From Reichenbachiella sp. (GTDB lineage Bacteria; Bacteroidota; Bacteroidia; Cytophagales; Cyclobacteriaceae), in the NCBI RefSeq assembly GCF_033344935.1, contig NZ_JAWPMM010000001.1, positions 2,218,001 through 2,282,000 on the forward strand: DNA of 64,000 nucleotides, read 5' to 3'. The notes under the pieces are model-generated. The model saw only the letters and a program-made list of their open reading frames with translations. It searched no databases and was not told the DNA's origin. Each line of letters starts with the position of its first letter. The stretch's first letter is position 1. Of the stretch, positions 16,836 through 25,815 are shown one piece after another. The position numbers and the translations under genes were made by a program.

Positions 16836-18445
16836 TATAGTTTTGATGAATCTTGGAGTAAAGCATTTAATAAAGGTTGGTCACGGTTATAGATATCTTT
16901 TCTAAACTGTAATTCTCCTTTTTCTACCCAGGAGGTAAGATATAAAATATGGACATTGACTGGTTTGTCCAGAAAAATGGTATATTCCTTACCCTCACGC
17001 ATGATCTTGTCAATGGCTTCTTTGTTCCATTTGGGATTATCTTTTATTAGATAATGCGTGAAGTTCATGGGGTTTTTGAGTCGAATACATCCTGAGCTAA
17101 AAGCACGATCGGCTCGCTGAAACATTTCCTTGCTAGGCGTATCATGGATGTAGACGTTGTAATTATTTGGAAAAATAAACTTCACTTGGCCTAAAGCATT
17201 TGTTGGGCCAGGGTCCTGTCTCAAGGTAAATGGGAAATTGTTTTTAGAATATTGCTTCCAGTCAACAGTCGTAGGATCGACGATGTTTGCGCCAGAGCCA
17301 AATCCTTTTAGAACTTTAATATTCTTCGCCGTCAGAAAAGCAGGGTTCTTCTGGATTTCTGGCAAGAAGTCCTGAAATAGAATGGTAGGTGGTACCACCC
17401 AATAAGGGTTCAGTACCATGTAAGTCATTTTACTACTAAAGACAGGTGTTTTTCTGAAGGTTTTTCCTACAATCACATTTTCCTCGAATGTCAAATTTCC
17501 CTGACGAAATACCTGCATTTGGAAATCGGCAATATTGACAATGACATAATGCTCACCCAAATCTTGCGCGATCCAACGGTAGCGCTCAAGATTAATCAGG
17601 ATTTGATTGATTCGTTCTTCAATGGGGATGTTTAATGACTCTGTCGTTTGCTTGCCAAGTGCACCGTCTACTTCCAATCCATTTCTGGTTTGGTATTTTT
17701 TTAGTGCACCTTCAATCATGGTATTGAGCTCATAATTGTTGTTTTTCATGAGCACCAAATCGCCGGAAATCACCAATCTATCTATGAGTTTAGGTATTCG
17801 AATACTATCAGTCATTCCAAGTTTCAAGGTCGGGCCTTCAGGAATAGTTTCCCATCCACCTGAGGCAGCCAGGTTTTTATATACAGCCAGTTGTTTTTTC
17901 AATACATCATACCCTGAATGAATTGGTTTTAAGCTCCTTAGAGATGATTCAATGTTTCCAGATGCTAGTGCCTGCTCTAAAAATTCCCTTGCATTGCCTT
18001 CGCGGCGAACAGCTTTCCATTCACCATCTACAGTTTCGGGGTTTACCTTTCCGTTTAGGAAATGACTGGCATAAAGTAAAAAAGCGTCCGTGAACAATAG
18101 GTCTAATTCAGCCTTTTGTTCTAAGGTTTTAGCTGAAGTATTTAGTTTTATTAGTGCATCATAGTGATAGTCCTTTGAGAATAGACCATCATTAGGTGCA
18201 TTTTCTAATACTTTCAATAGTTGTTTTTTGTCTTGAGCATCCCAGGCCAAACTGAATGAGTTGCGCAGGTAGAATTCAGGAAGTAATATTCTACAATAAA
18301 TAGTTTCACTTTCGATGGTAGCCTCATGGCCTAATCGGATATATTCTACCACTTTTCGTAGGTGTTCATTAGTTTCACTCACTGTACTCCATGCGAAAAT
18401 AGAGGTGAGGCAAAGGCATAAGGTCAGGTATATTCTAACAATCAT
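16835..18445 (-). CDS. L,D-transpeptidase, YcbB/LdtD type
   Basis: The 536-residue protein has a signal peptide, a long helical middle part, a peptidoglycan-binding domain (ALKKYQTRNGLEVDGALGKQT, about 247-267) and a YkuD catalytic domain with HDTPSKEMF and the active-site cysteine in SSGCIRLKNP (about 450). L,D-transpeptidases form 3-3 cross-links in peptidoglycan or attach proteins to it. The size and domain order match YcbB rather than the short YkuD forms. It is the first gene of a two-gene operon with the M15 peptidase, so synthesis and trimming of cross-links are probably co-regulated. Confidence 0.92.
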   Translation of the reverse strand: MIVRIYLTLCLCLTSIFAWSTVSETNEHLRKVVEYIRLGHEATIESETIYCRILLPEFYLRNSFSLAWDAQDKKQLLKVLENAPNDGLFSKDYHYDALIKLNTSAKTLEQKAELDLLFTDAFLLYASHFLNGKVNPETVDGEWKAVRREGNAREFLEQALASGNIESSLRSLKPIHSGYDVLKKQLAVYKNLAASGGWETIPEGPTLKLGMTDSIRIPKLIDRLVISGDLVLMKNNNYELNTMIEGALKKYQTRNGLEVDGALGKQTTESLNIPIEERINQILINLERYRWIAQDLGEHYVIVNIADFQMQVFRQGNLTFEENVIVGKTFRKTPVFSSKMTYMVLNPYWVVPPTILFQDFLPEIQKNPAFLTAKNIKVLKGFGSGANIVDPTTVDWKQYSKNNFPFTLRQDPGPTNALGQVKFIFPNNYNVYIHDTPSKEMFQRADRAFSSGCIRLKNPMNFTHYLIKDNPKWNKEAIDKIMREGKEYTIFLDKPVNVHILYLTSWVEKGELQFRKDIYNRDQPLLNALLQDSSKL

Positions 18446-18545
18446 TTTTTATGTTTTTTACAAAATTGCGATTAGAACGAAGAAGAAAATAAATAGTTGA
18501 TGCTTTAAAGAAATATATTTTTAAAGTAGCTAAATCTCAATTGAG

Positions 18546-20162
18546 TTATTTACTAGCAATCAATTCCTGCTGCCAAAACACATCTAGTAAAGACTGAATT
18601 TCTTGTGCTTGTTCCCTATCGCCTAAGGCTTCAAGGGCTGCTTTTTTGCCTTGCAAGGCTTTGGCTCTCAGTGGTGTACGGGCTAATCCCTGATCAAATA
18701 CAGCAATGGCTTCTTCATACCTGTCTTGCGTCATGAGCCAATAAGCATATTGCTCAAACGAAGGCCATGGAATATCTGGTGGCCCTTGGGGTAGTGGAAG
18801 TTCACTTTCGATAGACACCGCTTGTTTGAGATGTATTTCGGCATTCTGGTGTTGACCTTTTGAGATTTGTAACAAAGCCTTTATTTGATTCAACATGATT
18901 TCTGCACCCATGATCGTCTGTTTGTTGGGAGCATATCGTGTGTAACCCGCGCTGCACATGGCGATGCCGTCTGTTGTAACCAATATTTCTGCGGCTGCTA
19001 TTTTTCCTTCTAAAATTTCGATTTGTTCCTGTATTGTATCAAGGTCACTATCCTTTGAAGCCATAAGACTGACGAAAAAATGATGCTGCGCAATGTTCTC
19101 AATACTCAAATCTTCTATTTCAACTACTAATGGCGCTTCATTCAAATTCCATAAACCAGATTCTAAAACCTGAAAGTTTTGCATGCTGACTAAATAGCTA
19201 CGAGCGGAGGGCGTTTGGGCATTCACGGTGTAGGTCAACATGTCTTTCATGAGTTTTGTCGCTTTGTCAAACCGTCCTTGCTGCAGGTAGGCATAGTGCA
19301 GCCATTGGTAACTGTGAAACCCTCTGGCTTCATCACCCAAACCGAGTCTTTCCATTTTTCGTACGCTGGCCCCGTAGGAGTTTTCATTGGAAGAGGCTAC
19401 TTCATTCCACATGCCTCGATTTAAATAAATATGAGATGGCATATGTAGCGCATGTACAGCATCAGGTGCTGTGCTCGCATATTTGTTGGCAGCTTCGATT
19501 CCTTTGATAGCCAAATTTGGACTGTCATAAGCGTGAATGGTATAGTGCAAAGCGCCAGGGTGATTGGGGTTTTCAGCCAAAATACCCTGAGCAATTTCAG
19601 CTGCATTGATGTTTTGTTCCTGAGACCCATCACGTGGTGCAGACCATAGCAAGGATAGCGCATAGAATGCTGCTATTTCCTGCTGCTCAGGATTGGCCTT
19701 ATGAAGCTGAGATAGATGATCGGCAAAAGCTTGATTCCGTTCTTTCAGTTCCCCATCACCAAACAACAACTCAAGTCCAATCCAAAAATCTCTTTCGATG
19801 CCTTCTTCTGTTTTGGCAATTCTCTCCTCTTTAGTTGCTCCGGTCATCTCAAGGATATTTCTTCCTTCATCTACATTTTGTAGTCCCCAGAGGGCTTTGT
19901 AATGCGACATGGCCATGCCCCAATAGGCCATCATTTCATTGGGGTCTGCTTCAGCTGCTATTGAAAATGCTTTTCGTGCATCGTCATATTCGAAACTGTG
20001 AAGTAGGAGTAAGCCTTCTTCAAAATCAGCTTGTGCTTCGACAGAAACAGGAAAACCATGTTGGAGTTCGCCAAGGGTATTCTTATCAGTGTTGGTCTTA
20101 TTATTGGTATTGCAGGCAGTAGTTAATATGGCCAGGCTGAGTACTTTTAGAAAACGGTTCAT
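18546..20162 (-). CDS. Tetratricopeptide-repeat lipoprotein
   Basis: The 538-residue product has a lipobox (LAILTTACN, Cys about 17), so it should be a lipoprotein. TPR-like helix pairs are visible throughout: FEEGLLLLHSFEYDDARKAF, NPNHPGALHYTIHAYD, RFDKATKLMKDMLTYT, RYEEAIAVFDQGLARTPLRA. The middle motif ALHYTIHAYDSP with HMPSHIYLNRGMW is typical of a conserved bacterial TPR family found with soluble periplasmic enzymes, function unknown. It stands alone between the transpeptidase operon and the caspase-like gene. Confidence 0.82.
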   Translation of the reverse strand: MNRFLKVLSLAILTTACNTNNKTNTDKNTLGELQHGFPVSVEAQADFEEGLLLLHSFEYDDARKAFSIAAEADPNEMMAYWGMAMSHYKALWGLQNVDEGRNILEMTGATKEERIAKTEEGIERDFWIGLELLFGDGELKERNQAFADHLSQLHKANPEQQEIAAFYALSLLWSAPRDGSQEQNINAAEIAQGILAENPNHPGALHYTIHAYDSPNLAIKGIEAANKYASTAPDAVHALHMPSHIYLNRGMWNEVASSNENSYGASVRKMERLGLGDEARGFHSYQWLHYAYLQQGRFDKATKLMKDMLTYTVNAQTPSARSYLVSMQNFQVLESGLWNLNEAPLVVEIEDLSIENIAQHHFFVSLMASKDSDLDTIQEQIEILEGKIAAAEILVTTDGIAMCSAGYTRYAPNKQTIMGAEIMLNQIKALLQISKGQHQNAEIHLKQAVSIESELPLPQGPPDIPWPSFEQYAYWLMTQDRYEEAIAVFDQGLARTPLRAKALQGKKAALEALGDREQAQEIQSLLDVFWQQELIASK

Positions 20163-20268
20163 AAGAATGGGATAGAAGTTTCTTGAATTTACTCATTAAT
20201 AGGGAGTAATGAAAAGGAAGCGGCTGACTTAGAAAATCGCGAATGTTGTCGTGATCGACTTACAAAAT

Positions 20269-21480
20269 TTATCTCTTGTAAAAAATAAACTCACCCCCCT
20301 CGTCACCAGATTGACTGATGGCACCTAGCTGAGGGACTTGTCCATTCGGACTATTGTTGATAACAGCTATTTTGAATGAAGCGAAAAGTTCACTTACCGA
20401 CAGGAGTGGAGCCTGATTGTTTTCCAGATTTTTAATCAAATATTTCATAAACACACTATTGTCAGGTACGGTGGTTAGCGTGCCACTAGTTATGGCCTTT
20501 CTACTTGGTAATTTATAAAGCTCGAGCATGGCTTTGCTGTTGTTGTAGACGGCACGTTCTTTTAGCAGTCCACCACTGAAGCAGGCATCTGTGATGAGCA
20601 AGGTGTGTTTACTGTCAATCGCTCTCACATAGTCTCTGATGGTACTATTCGATAGCCATTGAGATTTGCTGTTCATACTGGCGTCAACGGGAAGCCAATA
20701 CCCTTGGGTGAGTTGTTCGTCCCACACGCCATGACCAGCATAGAAGATTAGCAGTTGGTCATCGTTGGTCACTGTCTCTGCTAGTGATTCAAAGCTTTGT
20801 ATGATTTCTGACCTTGTTGGGTTTTTTAGTGATATGGTATTTTGACTGTTGAATCCATAATTCTTAGACAAGACCTCGTACAGTGATTCTGTATCATCAA
20901 TGGGTTTGTTGAGCGGATCTATTCCATCGGCTTTGTAATCTTCTATGCCGATAAGTAGCGCATAAAACTTATTGGATTGTAGTCTCGCTGTAAGTGATTG
21001 TCCGATGATATCATTTTGGTCGATCACTTTGGAAATCTCCGTATTGCTTAAAGCATGCGTTGGTGTAGACTTTACTTTTTGCAATTCGACCTTACCGCCA
21101 ATTCCAGGTAAACATCCGTTTTTGACCAATTGACCGCCCCAGCGACCTGTGAGTTGTTCAACTCCTGAGGATTGATTATACGCTAATTTGATTTTGGACA
21201 AACAGGCCAACGGAGTCTTGTAAATGAATTGGGTATGTGTGACGACGATCTGATCGCCCTTGATATATCCTTCAAATTCATAAGCACTAGAGTCGGTTTG
21301 TTGCAGGTTGATGATTTTTCCTTTGCCTGAAAGCGTGAGGCCTTGTTGCTCTATCTGATCAAAGACCTGATAGGTGCCTAGCGCCGTGCTGGATGTGCCA
21401 CTCCATAGTCCTGTTAGGTTTGGAATCTGTGACGAGGCTAAATGAGAGAGAAGAAGAAGCGTAGGTAGGAATGCTTTCAT
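20269..21480 (-). CDS. Secreted caspase-like (peptidase C14) protein
   Basis: The 403-residue protein has an N-terminal signal peptide (MKAFLPTLLLLSHLASS), a beta-rich domain of about 110 residues (LTGLWSGTSSTALGTYQVF ... LTGRWGG) that resembles a lipocalin-like sheet, and then a caspase fold from about residue 170. The dyad is complete: His250 in FYAGHG and Cys300 in ITDACFSGG. ALLIGIEDYKADGIDPL and the PIDD loop are also family features. Bacterial caspase-like enzymes cleave after Arg/Lys or Asp and some act in cell death or defence, but an exported one more probably processes envelope or secreted proteins. No adjacent partner suggests a substrate. Confidence 0.88.
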   Translation of the reverse strand: MKAFLPTLLLLSHLASSQIPNLTGLWSGTSSTALGTYQVFDQIEQQGLTLSGKGKIINLQQTDSSAYEFEGYIKGDQIVVTHTQFIYKTPLACLSKIKLAYNQSSGVEQLTGRWGGQLVKNGCLPGIGGKVELQKVKSTPTHALSNTEISKVIDQNDIIGQSLTARLQSNKFYALLIGIEDYKADGIDPLNKPIDDTESLYEVLSKNYGFNSQNTISLKNPTRSEIIQSFESLAETVTNDDQLLIFYAGHGVWDEQLTQGYWLPVDASMNSKSQWLSNSTIRDYVRAIDSKHTLLITDACFSGGLLKERAVYNNSKAMLELYKLPSRKAITSGTLTTVPDNSVFMKYLIKNLENNQAPLLSVSELFASFKIAVINNSPNGQVPQLGAISQSGDEGGEFIFYKR

Positions 21481-21621
21481 GCTTAAGATAACGGCTTGCT
21501 ATGTAGTAAAATTGCTTGTTTTTTGGTGGAATAGCAATTGTGGTCTTGGTGGGGTTTTATCTAGGGAGTTTCAGCGCGATGTTGAGGCGGGGAGAGTGGT
21601 AAAATCTCCTCGTTAAAATTC

Positions 21622-21726
21622 CATCAGAGTTACTTCATGATAGAAATGAATTTTAGAAAGGTAATCGGGCTGAAGAACTCTGATGTGTGCAGTTAGACTC
21701 AGAGTCCCTTTCAGGTGACTCTGAGT
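21622..21726. repeat. Pair of CAGAGTT-type palindromes
   Basis: Two successive inverted repeats share a TCAGAGT core: arms CATCAGAGTT and AACTCTGATG, then ten-base perfect arms ACTCAGAGTC and GACTCTGAGT with a ten-base loop. The same CTCAGAGTTACT motif heads the two repeats near 51438 and 52055. Confidence 0.55.
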
Positions 21727-21922
21727 GGTTGAAATAGGTGCATTATTATGAGTGCTTTCCATTATATTCGTTTTTTGCACGTCATCACCCGGTTTTATCT
21801 AGGTGATCGAGGTCGGTAAGAGCAAATGAGTTAGGTTTCCTTGCTTCCTGCCGGACGTGGGAGATTACCCGATGCCTTTTCGTGCCTCAAAGTCATCTGG
21901 TAATGACGGTGATATTTTGAGG

Positions 21923-21952
21923 AAGTGGGGGCACAAGTTGCAAACTTGCGCC
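21923..21952 (+). repeat. Orphan REP-like unit (GTGG plus hairpin)
   Basis: AAGTGG is followed by a hairpin with arms GGCACAAGTT and AACTTGCGCC around a short loop. The AAGTGG lead matches that of the REP units around the RAYT gene at 2813 and 3509, but the stem sequence is different, so it may belong to another RAYT/REP family in the genome. Confidence 0.55.
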
Positions 21953-22018
21953 AAGTGGGTTGTGTGGATGCAATCTCGTACCTTGCAGATGTCGAGTAAT
22001 GAAGGAGTGTTTAGGATA

Positions 22019-22525
22019 CTATTCTTCTGTTGGAGGTGGAGTATACGGGTCTTCCCCCCAAGTGGAAATATACATTTCAGGTTTTAATTTTAGATGAGTA
22101 GTATCAGCTTTTATATTATTTATTTTACCAAGCCTTTTGAATGAATCATAGTTGATATTCTTTGATTTTTTACTCTTTTTCTTAGCAACAGTTTTTAATG
22201 CTGATCTAAGTAATTTTGATAACCTCGGTTTTTTATTTTTTAAAATAACTCTCTTTTTGATTTCCGATAGCTCTTTTAAAGTCTTTGGATTTAGGCCTTC
22301 AAAATTTTCTCCATTTTGTAGTTTCTCAAAAAAAAGCAGAAGTTCTGTATCATATTGGGGTCTTTTACTATTGTTTAAAAGAGCATTTTGCAATTTTTTA
22401 AGATCAATAGTCAGATTTGAAGAATTAATAAACCTAATAACTAAATGCTTTATGTTTTCAACATCATCTATACTCACAATTGGAATAAACTGATTTAGTA
22501 TTTGATTGAATTCTAAAATTGTCAT
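22019..22525 (-). CDS. Hypothetical protein, lysine-rich, AT-rich gene
   Basis: I do not recognise this 168-residue protein. The N-terminal 80 residues look helical and hydrophobic-patterned (LEFNQILNQFIPIVSIDDV); the middle is strongly basic (KKRVILKNKKPRLSKLLRS, TVAKKKSKKSKN) and could bind nucleic acid; the C-terminus is acidic with prolines (GEDPYTPPPTEE). I start it at the ATG (MTILEF) rather than an upstream TTG. No signal peptide. With its neighbour at 22650-23432 it is much more AT-rich than the surrounding genes, which suggests acquisition. Confidence 0.6.
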   Translation of the reverse strand: MTILEFNQILNQFIPIVSIDDVENIKHLVIRFINSSNLTIDLKKLQNALLNNSKRPQYDTELLLFFEKLQNGENFEGLNPKTLKELSEIKKRVILKNKKPRLSKLLRSALKTVAKKKSKKSKNINYDSFKRLGKINNIKADTTHLKLKPEMYISTWGEDPYTPPPTEE

Positions 22526-22611
22526 TTGGATAGTAAACAAATAGTTAAACTATAAATGTAATTTATTTAAACAGAAAAATGTAAAAATTCTTTCAGAGTA
22601 AAAATTAATAC

Positions 22612-22641
22612 AAAAAAGCCTTTCCGGTTTCCCAGAAAGGG
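22612..22641 (-). terminator. Terminator after the HEPN-like gene
   Basis: Read on the minus strand, CCTTTC...GAAAGG forms the stem and is followed by GCTTTTTT. It lies a few bases beyond the stop codon of the 22650-23432 gene. Confidence 0.7.
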
Positions 22642-22649
22642 TTGTTATA

Positions 22650-23432
22650 TTAATCTTTTAAATATTTCCAATCAAATCCGTCTTCTAAGCTTATTATCTT
22701 ATATATCTGGAATGCAAATTCACTGATTCGCTTTGTTAAATAAGTCAAATTTTCGGTATCCAGTTGAATAATGAAAAAATCTGATTGGAATTGAATATTG
22801 TTAAAATACTGGTGGAAGATCTTTTCTTGTTCATGACCTTTAAGTTTTGTGGCTTGTAAATATCCACGGTTGTGTGTTAATGCATGTCGAGATTCTGAAA
22901 TAACACACCAGAAATTCTTAAAATCAATATTTAAATTGTTAGATGTTGAGTGATTTTTATAGTACCTGGGAGCAGCTTTTTTTAATAGCTTGAAAAGGTT
23001 TTCACCTCCCGGCATTTTTGCCCTGGAAATAGGTTGATTAGGTTTGAAGTGATTTAGAATTTGTGCTCTAAGGTCATAATTTTTTAAAGCTTTCTCATAT
23101 AAGCAGTCTTGTATGAACTTTTCTAAAAGTTCAAATACTTGAGCATAAATCAACCCACATTCTCTAAAAATTAAATATTCTATATCAGTTGCGTAATTTT
23201 CCCTTCCTGTATATCTGTATTTGTTTGAATGCTGATTTATTTCCCTACCTTTTTCAGTTGGACCTGTCCAATCACTAAGTATCAAGGCAGAATGATTCTC
23301 TGAGATTGTATTGCCACGTGAGATTCTCTCGACATCTTTTACTAAAATTCTACAGATGAGGCTTGTGGTATGTCTGTAATCGAGAACAACTTCATAGAGA
23401 TGATCTAAATATTTATTATATGGGTTGTACAT
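22650..23432 (-). CDS. Hypothetical protein with R-x4-H (HEPN-like) motif
   Basis: The 260-residue protein is predominantly helical and has SRHALTHNRGYL at 181-192. R182-x4-H187 fits the R-x4-6-H signature of HEPN RNases and related nucleotidyl-transfer partner domains, which are common in toxin-antitoxin and abortive-infection systems. The motif is short and the assignment is tentative; I find no antitoxin-like partner, although the basic protein at 22019-22525 is adjacent and on the same strand. No signal peptide. The coding sequence is AT-rich compared with flanking dnaK. Confidence 0.65.
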   Translation of the reverse strand: MYNPYNKYLDHLYEVVLDYRHTTSLICRILVKDVERISRGNTISENHSALILSDWTGPTEKGREINQHSNKYRYTGRENYATDIEYLIFRECGLIYAQVFELLEKFIQDCLYEKALKNYDLRAQILNHFKPNQPISRAKMPGGENLFKLLKKAAPRYYKNHSTSNNLNIDFKNFWCVISESRHALTHNRGYLQATKLKGHEQEKIFHQYFNNIQFQSDFFIIQLDTENLTYLTKRISEFAFQIYKIISLEDGFDWKYLKD

Positions 23433-23479
23433 ACTTGTGACTCAATCTAATTAAATGTAAACAATTAGATGATTTCAAC

Positions 23480-23523
23480 AAAAAAGCCTCCCTGCTCCGA
23501 TAGTGATCGGAACAAGAAGGCTT
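23480..23523 (-). terminator. Terminator downstream of dnaK
   Basis: On the minus strand AAGCCTTCTTGTTCCGATCA and the partner TATCGGAGCAGGGAGGCTT form a long stem closed by CCGATC/TATCGG, followed by a run of T. It lies about 80 bases past the dnaK stop codon. Confidence 0.8.
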
Positions 23524-23605
23524 CATATATCTATTTAAAAACTAGCAGTCTGCTAGCGTGGAGTATTCCACATCAATAATTTTGACTTTCACTGGAAGTC
23601 AAAAC

Positions 23606-25528
23606 TTACTTCTTTTCATCTACTTCTTCGAACTCTACATCAGACACGTCTGAGTCAGCAGCGCCTGCTTCTGGTCCGGCTTGTCCGGCGTCAGCTCCAG
23701 GAGCTCCACCTTCCGCGCCTTGAGTCGCAGCGTACATCTCTTGAGAAGCACCTTGCCATGCAGCGTTCATTTCTTCCATCGCAGCGTCGATAGCGGCCAA
23801 GTCAGCAGACTTGTGTGCTTCTTTCAACTTCTCAAGTGCAGCGTTGATTTTGCCTTTGTTGTCGTCGGACAATTTATCGCCAAATTCGTTCAACTGCTTC
23901 TCAGTTTGGAAGATCATTGAATCCGCTCCGTTGAGCTTTTCGATTTTCTCCTTTTCTGCTTTGTCAGACTCAGCATTTGCTTCAGCTTCTTGTCTCATTT
24001 TCTCGATTTCTTCTTCTGACAATCCAGATGAAGCTTCGATTCTGATACTTTGTTCTTTGTTAGTGCCTTTGTCTTTAGACGTTACGTGCATGATACCGTT
24101 GGCATCGATGTCGAAAGTCACTTCGATCTGAGGAATACCTCTTGGTGCTGGTGGAATACCATCCAAGTGGAATCTACCCAAGCTTCTGTTGTCCTTCGCC
24201 ATTGGTCGCTCACCTTGTACCACGTGGATTTCCACAGATGGCTGGTTGTCAGCGGCAGTAGAGAAAGTCTCAGACTTCTTCGTAGGGATGGTCGTGTTCG
24301 CTTCGATCAACTTAGTCATTACACCACCCATGGTCTCGATACCGAGAGATAGAGGAGTAACATCAAGAAGCAATACGTCTTTCACTTCACCAGTCAATAC
24401 ACCGCCTTGGATCGCAGCACCTACAGCTACTACTTCGTCAGGGTTTACACCTTTAGAAGGCTTCTTGCCGAAGAACTTTTCCACTTCTTCCTGAATGATC
24501 GGAATACGTGTAGATCCACCAACCAAGATTACTTCGTCGATGTCAGACTTAGAAAGACCTGAATCTTTCAATGCTTGCTCTACAGGCTTCATTGATCTTT
24601 TTACCAAAGCATCAGCCAATTGTTCAAACTTCGATCTAGACAAGCTTCTTACCAAGTGCTTTGGCACACCGTCTACCGGCATGATGTATGGCAAGTTGAT
24701 CTCAGTGCTAGTAGAACTAGACAATTCAATCTTAGCTTTTTCAGCCGCTTCCTTCAATCTCTGAAGTGCCATTGGGTCTTTTCTTAGGTCGATGCCTTCG
24801 TCGCTTTTAAACTCCTCAGCCAACCAGTTGATGATTACTGCATCAAAGTCGTCTCCACCCAGGTGTACGTCACCGTTAGTAGATTTTACTTCAAATACAC
24901 CGTCACCTAACTCAAGGATAGAAATATCGAATGTACCACCACCAAGGTCATACACAGCGATTTTCATGTCCGCGTTTTTCTTATCCAATCCATAAGCCAA
25001 TGCCGCAGCAGTAGGCTCGTTGATGATTCTTTTTACTTCCAATCCAGCGATTGCACCAGCTTCTTTAGTAGCTTGTCTCTCCGCATCGTTGAAGTATGCC
25101 GGAACAGTAATTACTGCTTCTTTCACTTCAGTGCCCAAGTAATCTTCGGCAGTAGACTTCATTTTTTGAAGGATCACTGCTGACAATTCCTGCGGTGTGT
25201 AATTTCTGTCACCGATTTTCACTCTTACCACGTCGTTGTTTCCGCTTTCTACAGCATAAGAAACATTCTTCATTTCGTCAGAAACTTCTGCAAATTTCTT
25301 ACCCATGAAACGCTTCACAGAGCTAATTGTATTTTGTGGGTTGGTAATCGCCTGTCTCTTGGCAGGATCACCAACTTTTCTTTCTCCTTTACCACCGTCC
25401 AAGAATGCTACGATAGAAGGAGTAGTTCTATGTCCTTCGCTATTTGGGATAACGACAGGCTCGTTGCCCTCCATCACAGCCACACAAGAGTTGGTAGTAC
25501 CTAAATCGATTCCGATTATTTTTCCCAT
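23606..25528 (-). CDS. dnaK: Chaperone protein DnaK (Hsp70)
   Basis: A complete 640-residue Hsp70. The ATPase domain opens with [16 protein letters not shown] and contains [19 protein letters not shown] and VGGSTRIP; the linker [16 protein letters not shown] precedes the substrate-binding domain, and the C-terminal lid ends in a Gly/Ala-rich stretch and the EEVDEKK tail that binds co-chaperones. It refolds and protects proteins together with DnaJ and GrpE, neither of which is in the window. It is transcribed alone; see the candidate sigma-54-like promoter upstream. Confidence 0.98.
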   Translation of the reverse strand: MGKIIGIDLGTTNSCVAVMEGNEPVVIPNSEGHRTTPSIVAFLDGGKGERKVGDPAKRQAITNPQNTISSVKRFMGKKFAEVSDEMKNVSYAVESGNNDVVRVKIGDRNYTPQELSAVILQKMKSTAEDYLGTEVKEAVITVPAYFNDAERQATKEAGAIAGLEVKRIINEPTAAALAYGLDKKNADMKIAVYDLGGGTFDISILELGDGVFEVKSTNGDVHLGGDDFDAVIINWLAEEFKSDEGIDLRKDPMALQRLKEAAEKAKIELSSSTSTEINLPYIMPVDGVPKHLVRSLSRSKFEQLADALVKRSMKPVEQALKDSGLSKSDIDEVILVGGSTRIPIIQEEVEKFFGKKPSKGVNPDEVVAVGAAIQGGVLTGEVKDVLLLDVTPLSLGIETMGGVMTKLIEANTTIPTKKSETFSTAADNQPSVEIHVVQGERPMAKDNRSLGRFHLDGIPPAPRGIPQIEVTFDIDANGIMHVTSKDKGTNKEQSIRIEASSGLSEEEIEKMRQEAEANAESDKAEKEKIEKLNGADSMIFQTEKQLNEFGDKLSDDNKGKINAALEKLKEAHKSADLAAIDAAMEEMNAAWQGASQEMYAATQGAEGGAPGADAGQAGPEAGAADSDVSDVEFEEVDEKK

Positions 25529-25585
25529 GATCTATTTGTTAATTATATCTTCTTAAAAATCTTTTACTAATCTGACATGCCTATT

Positions 25586-25601
25586 ATCAACACCTATGCC
25601 A
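25586..25601 (-). promoter_or_regulatory. Candidate sigma-54-like promoter of dnaK
   Basis: On the minus strand TTGGCATAGGTGTTGAT matches the spacing of the sigma-54 consensus (TGGCAC-N5-TTGCW): the -24 GG is present, while the -12 GC is GA. An upstream element CTGCCAATCTGTCAC (25624-25638) forms an imperfect inverted repeat. No TAnnTTTG box is found closer to the gene. It predicts a leader of about 45 nt. Confidence 0.4.
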
Positions 25602-25717
25602 AAGCGGATATAGGACTGACGTGGTGACAGATTGGCAGAAATGAGTTTGGATTTAAGAATTACGACTGACGAATTGGGAGGATTATTCTTATCGAGACTG
25701 ACAGAATTAGAATTATG

Positions 25718-25805
25718 GTCATGTCGTAGTGCAAAGGAGACATCTTCTTAGCTGCTGGCAGCCTGCTTGACTATGGGGGATCTCTCCGCGTAGCTGCGAG
25801 ATGAC
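25718..25805. repeat. Dispersed palindromic repeat, TGTCATTTCGAC family, copy 2 (diverged)
   Basis: Left arm GTCATGTCGTAGTGCAAAGG and right arm CCGCGTAGCTGCGAGATGAC are related inverted copies. The ends resemble those of the elements at 7668 and 26546, with more substitutions. It lies between dnaK's promoter region and the end of the small membrane-protein gene. Confidence 0.55.
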
Positions 25806-25815
25806 TTTCAGAAAT

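Larger units (their letters stand above)
21481..22018. other. Repeat-rich intergenic region without genes
   Basis: No convincing gene in 538 bases. Three hairpin-forming pieces are seen: CATCAGAGTT/AACTCTGATG (21622-21685), ACTCAGAGTC/GACTCTGAGT (21697-21726) and ATCACC/GGTGAT around 21785-21808. A REP-like GTGG hairpin is at 21923-21952. The stretch around 21850-21905 has GATTACCCGATGCC and CTGGTAATGACG, like fragments of dispersed repeats. The region looks like an accumulation of repeat elements. Confidence 0.6.

Noticed and set aside
21857-22087. Plus-strand open frame in the repeat-rich gap
   Set aside because: It crosses the GTGG hairpin and reads antisense into the end of the orphan gene; no start context or family resemblance.
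24189-24494. Several open frames antisense to dnaK
   Set aside because: They are by-products of the strongly constrained dnaK codons; the minus-strand Hsp70 is unambiguous.
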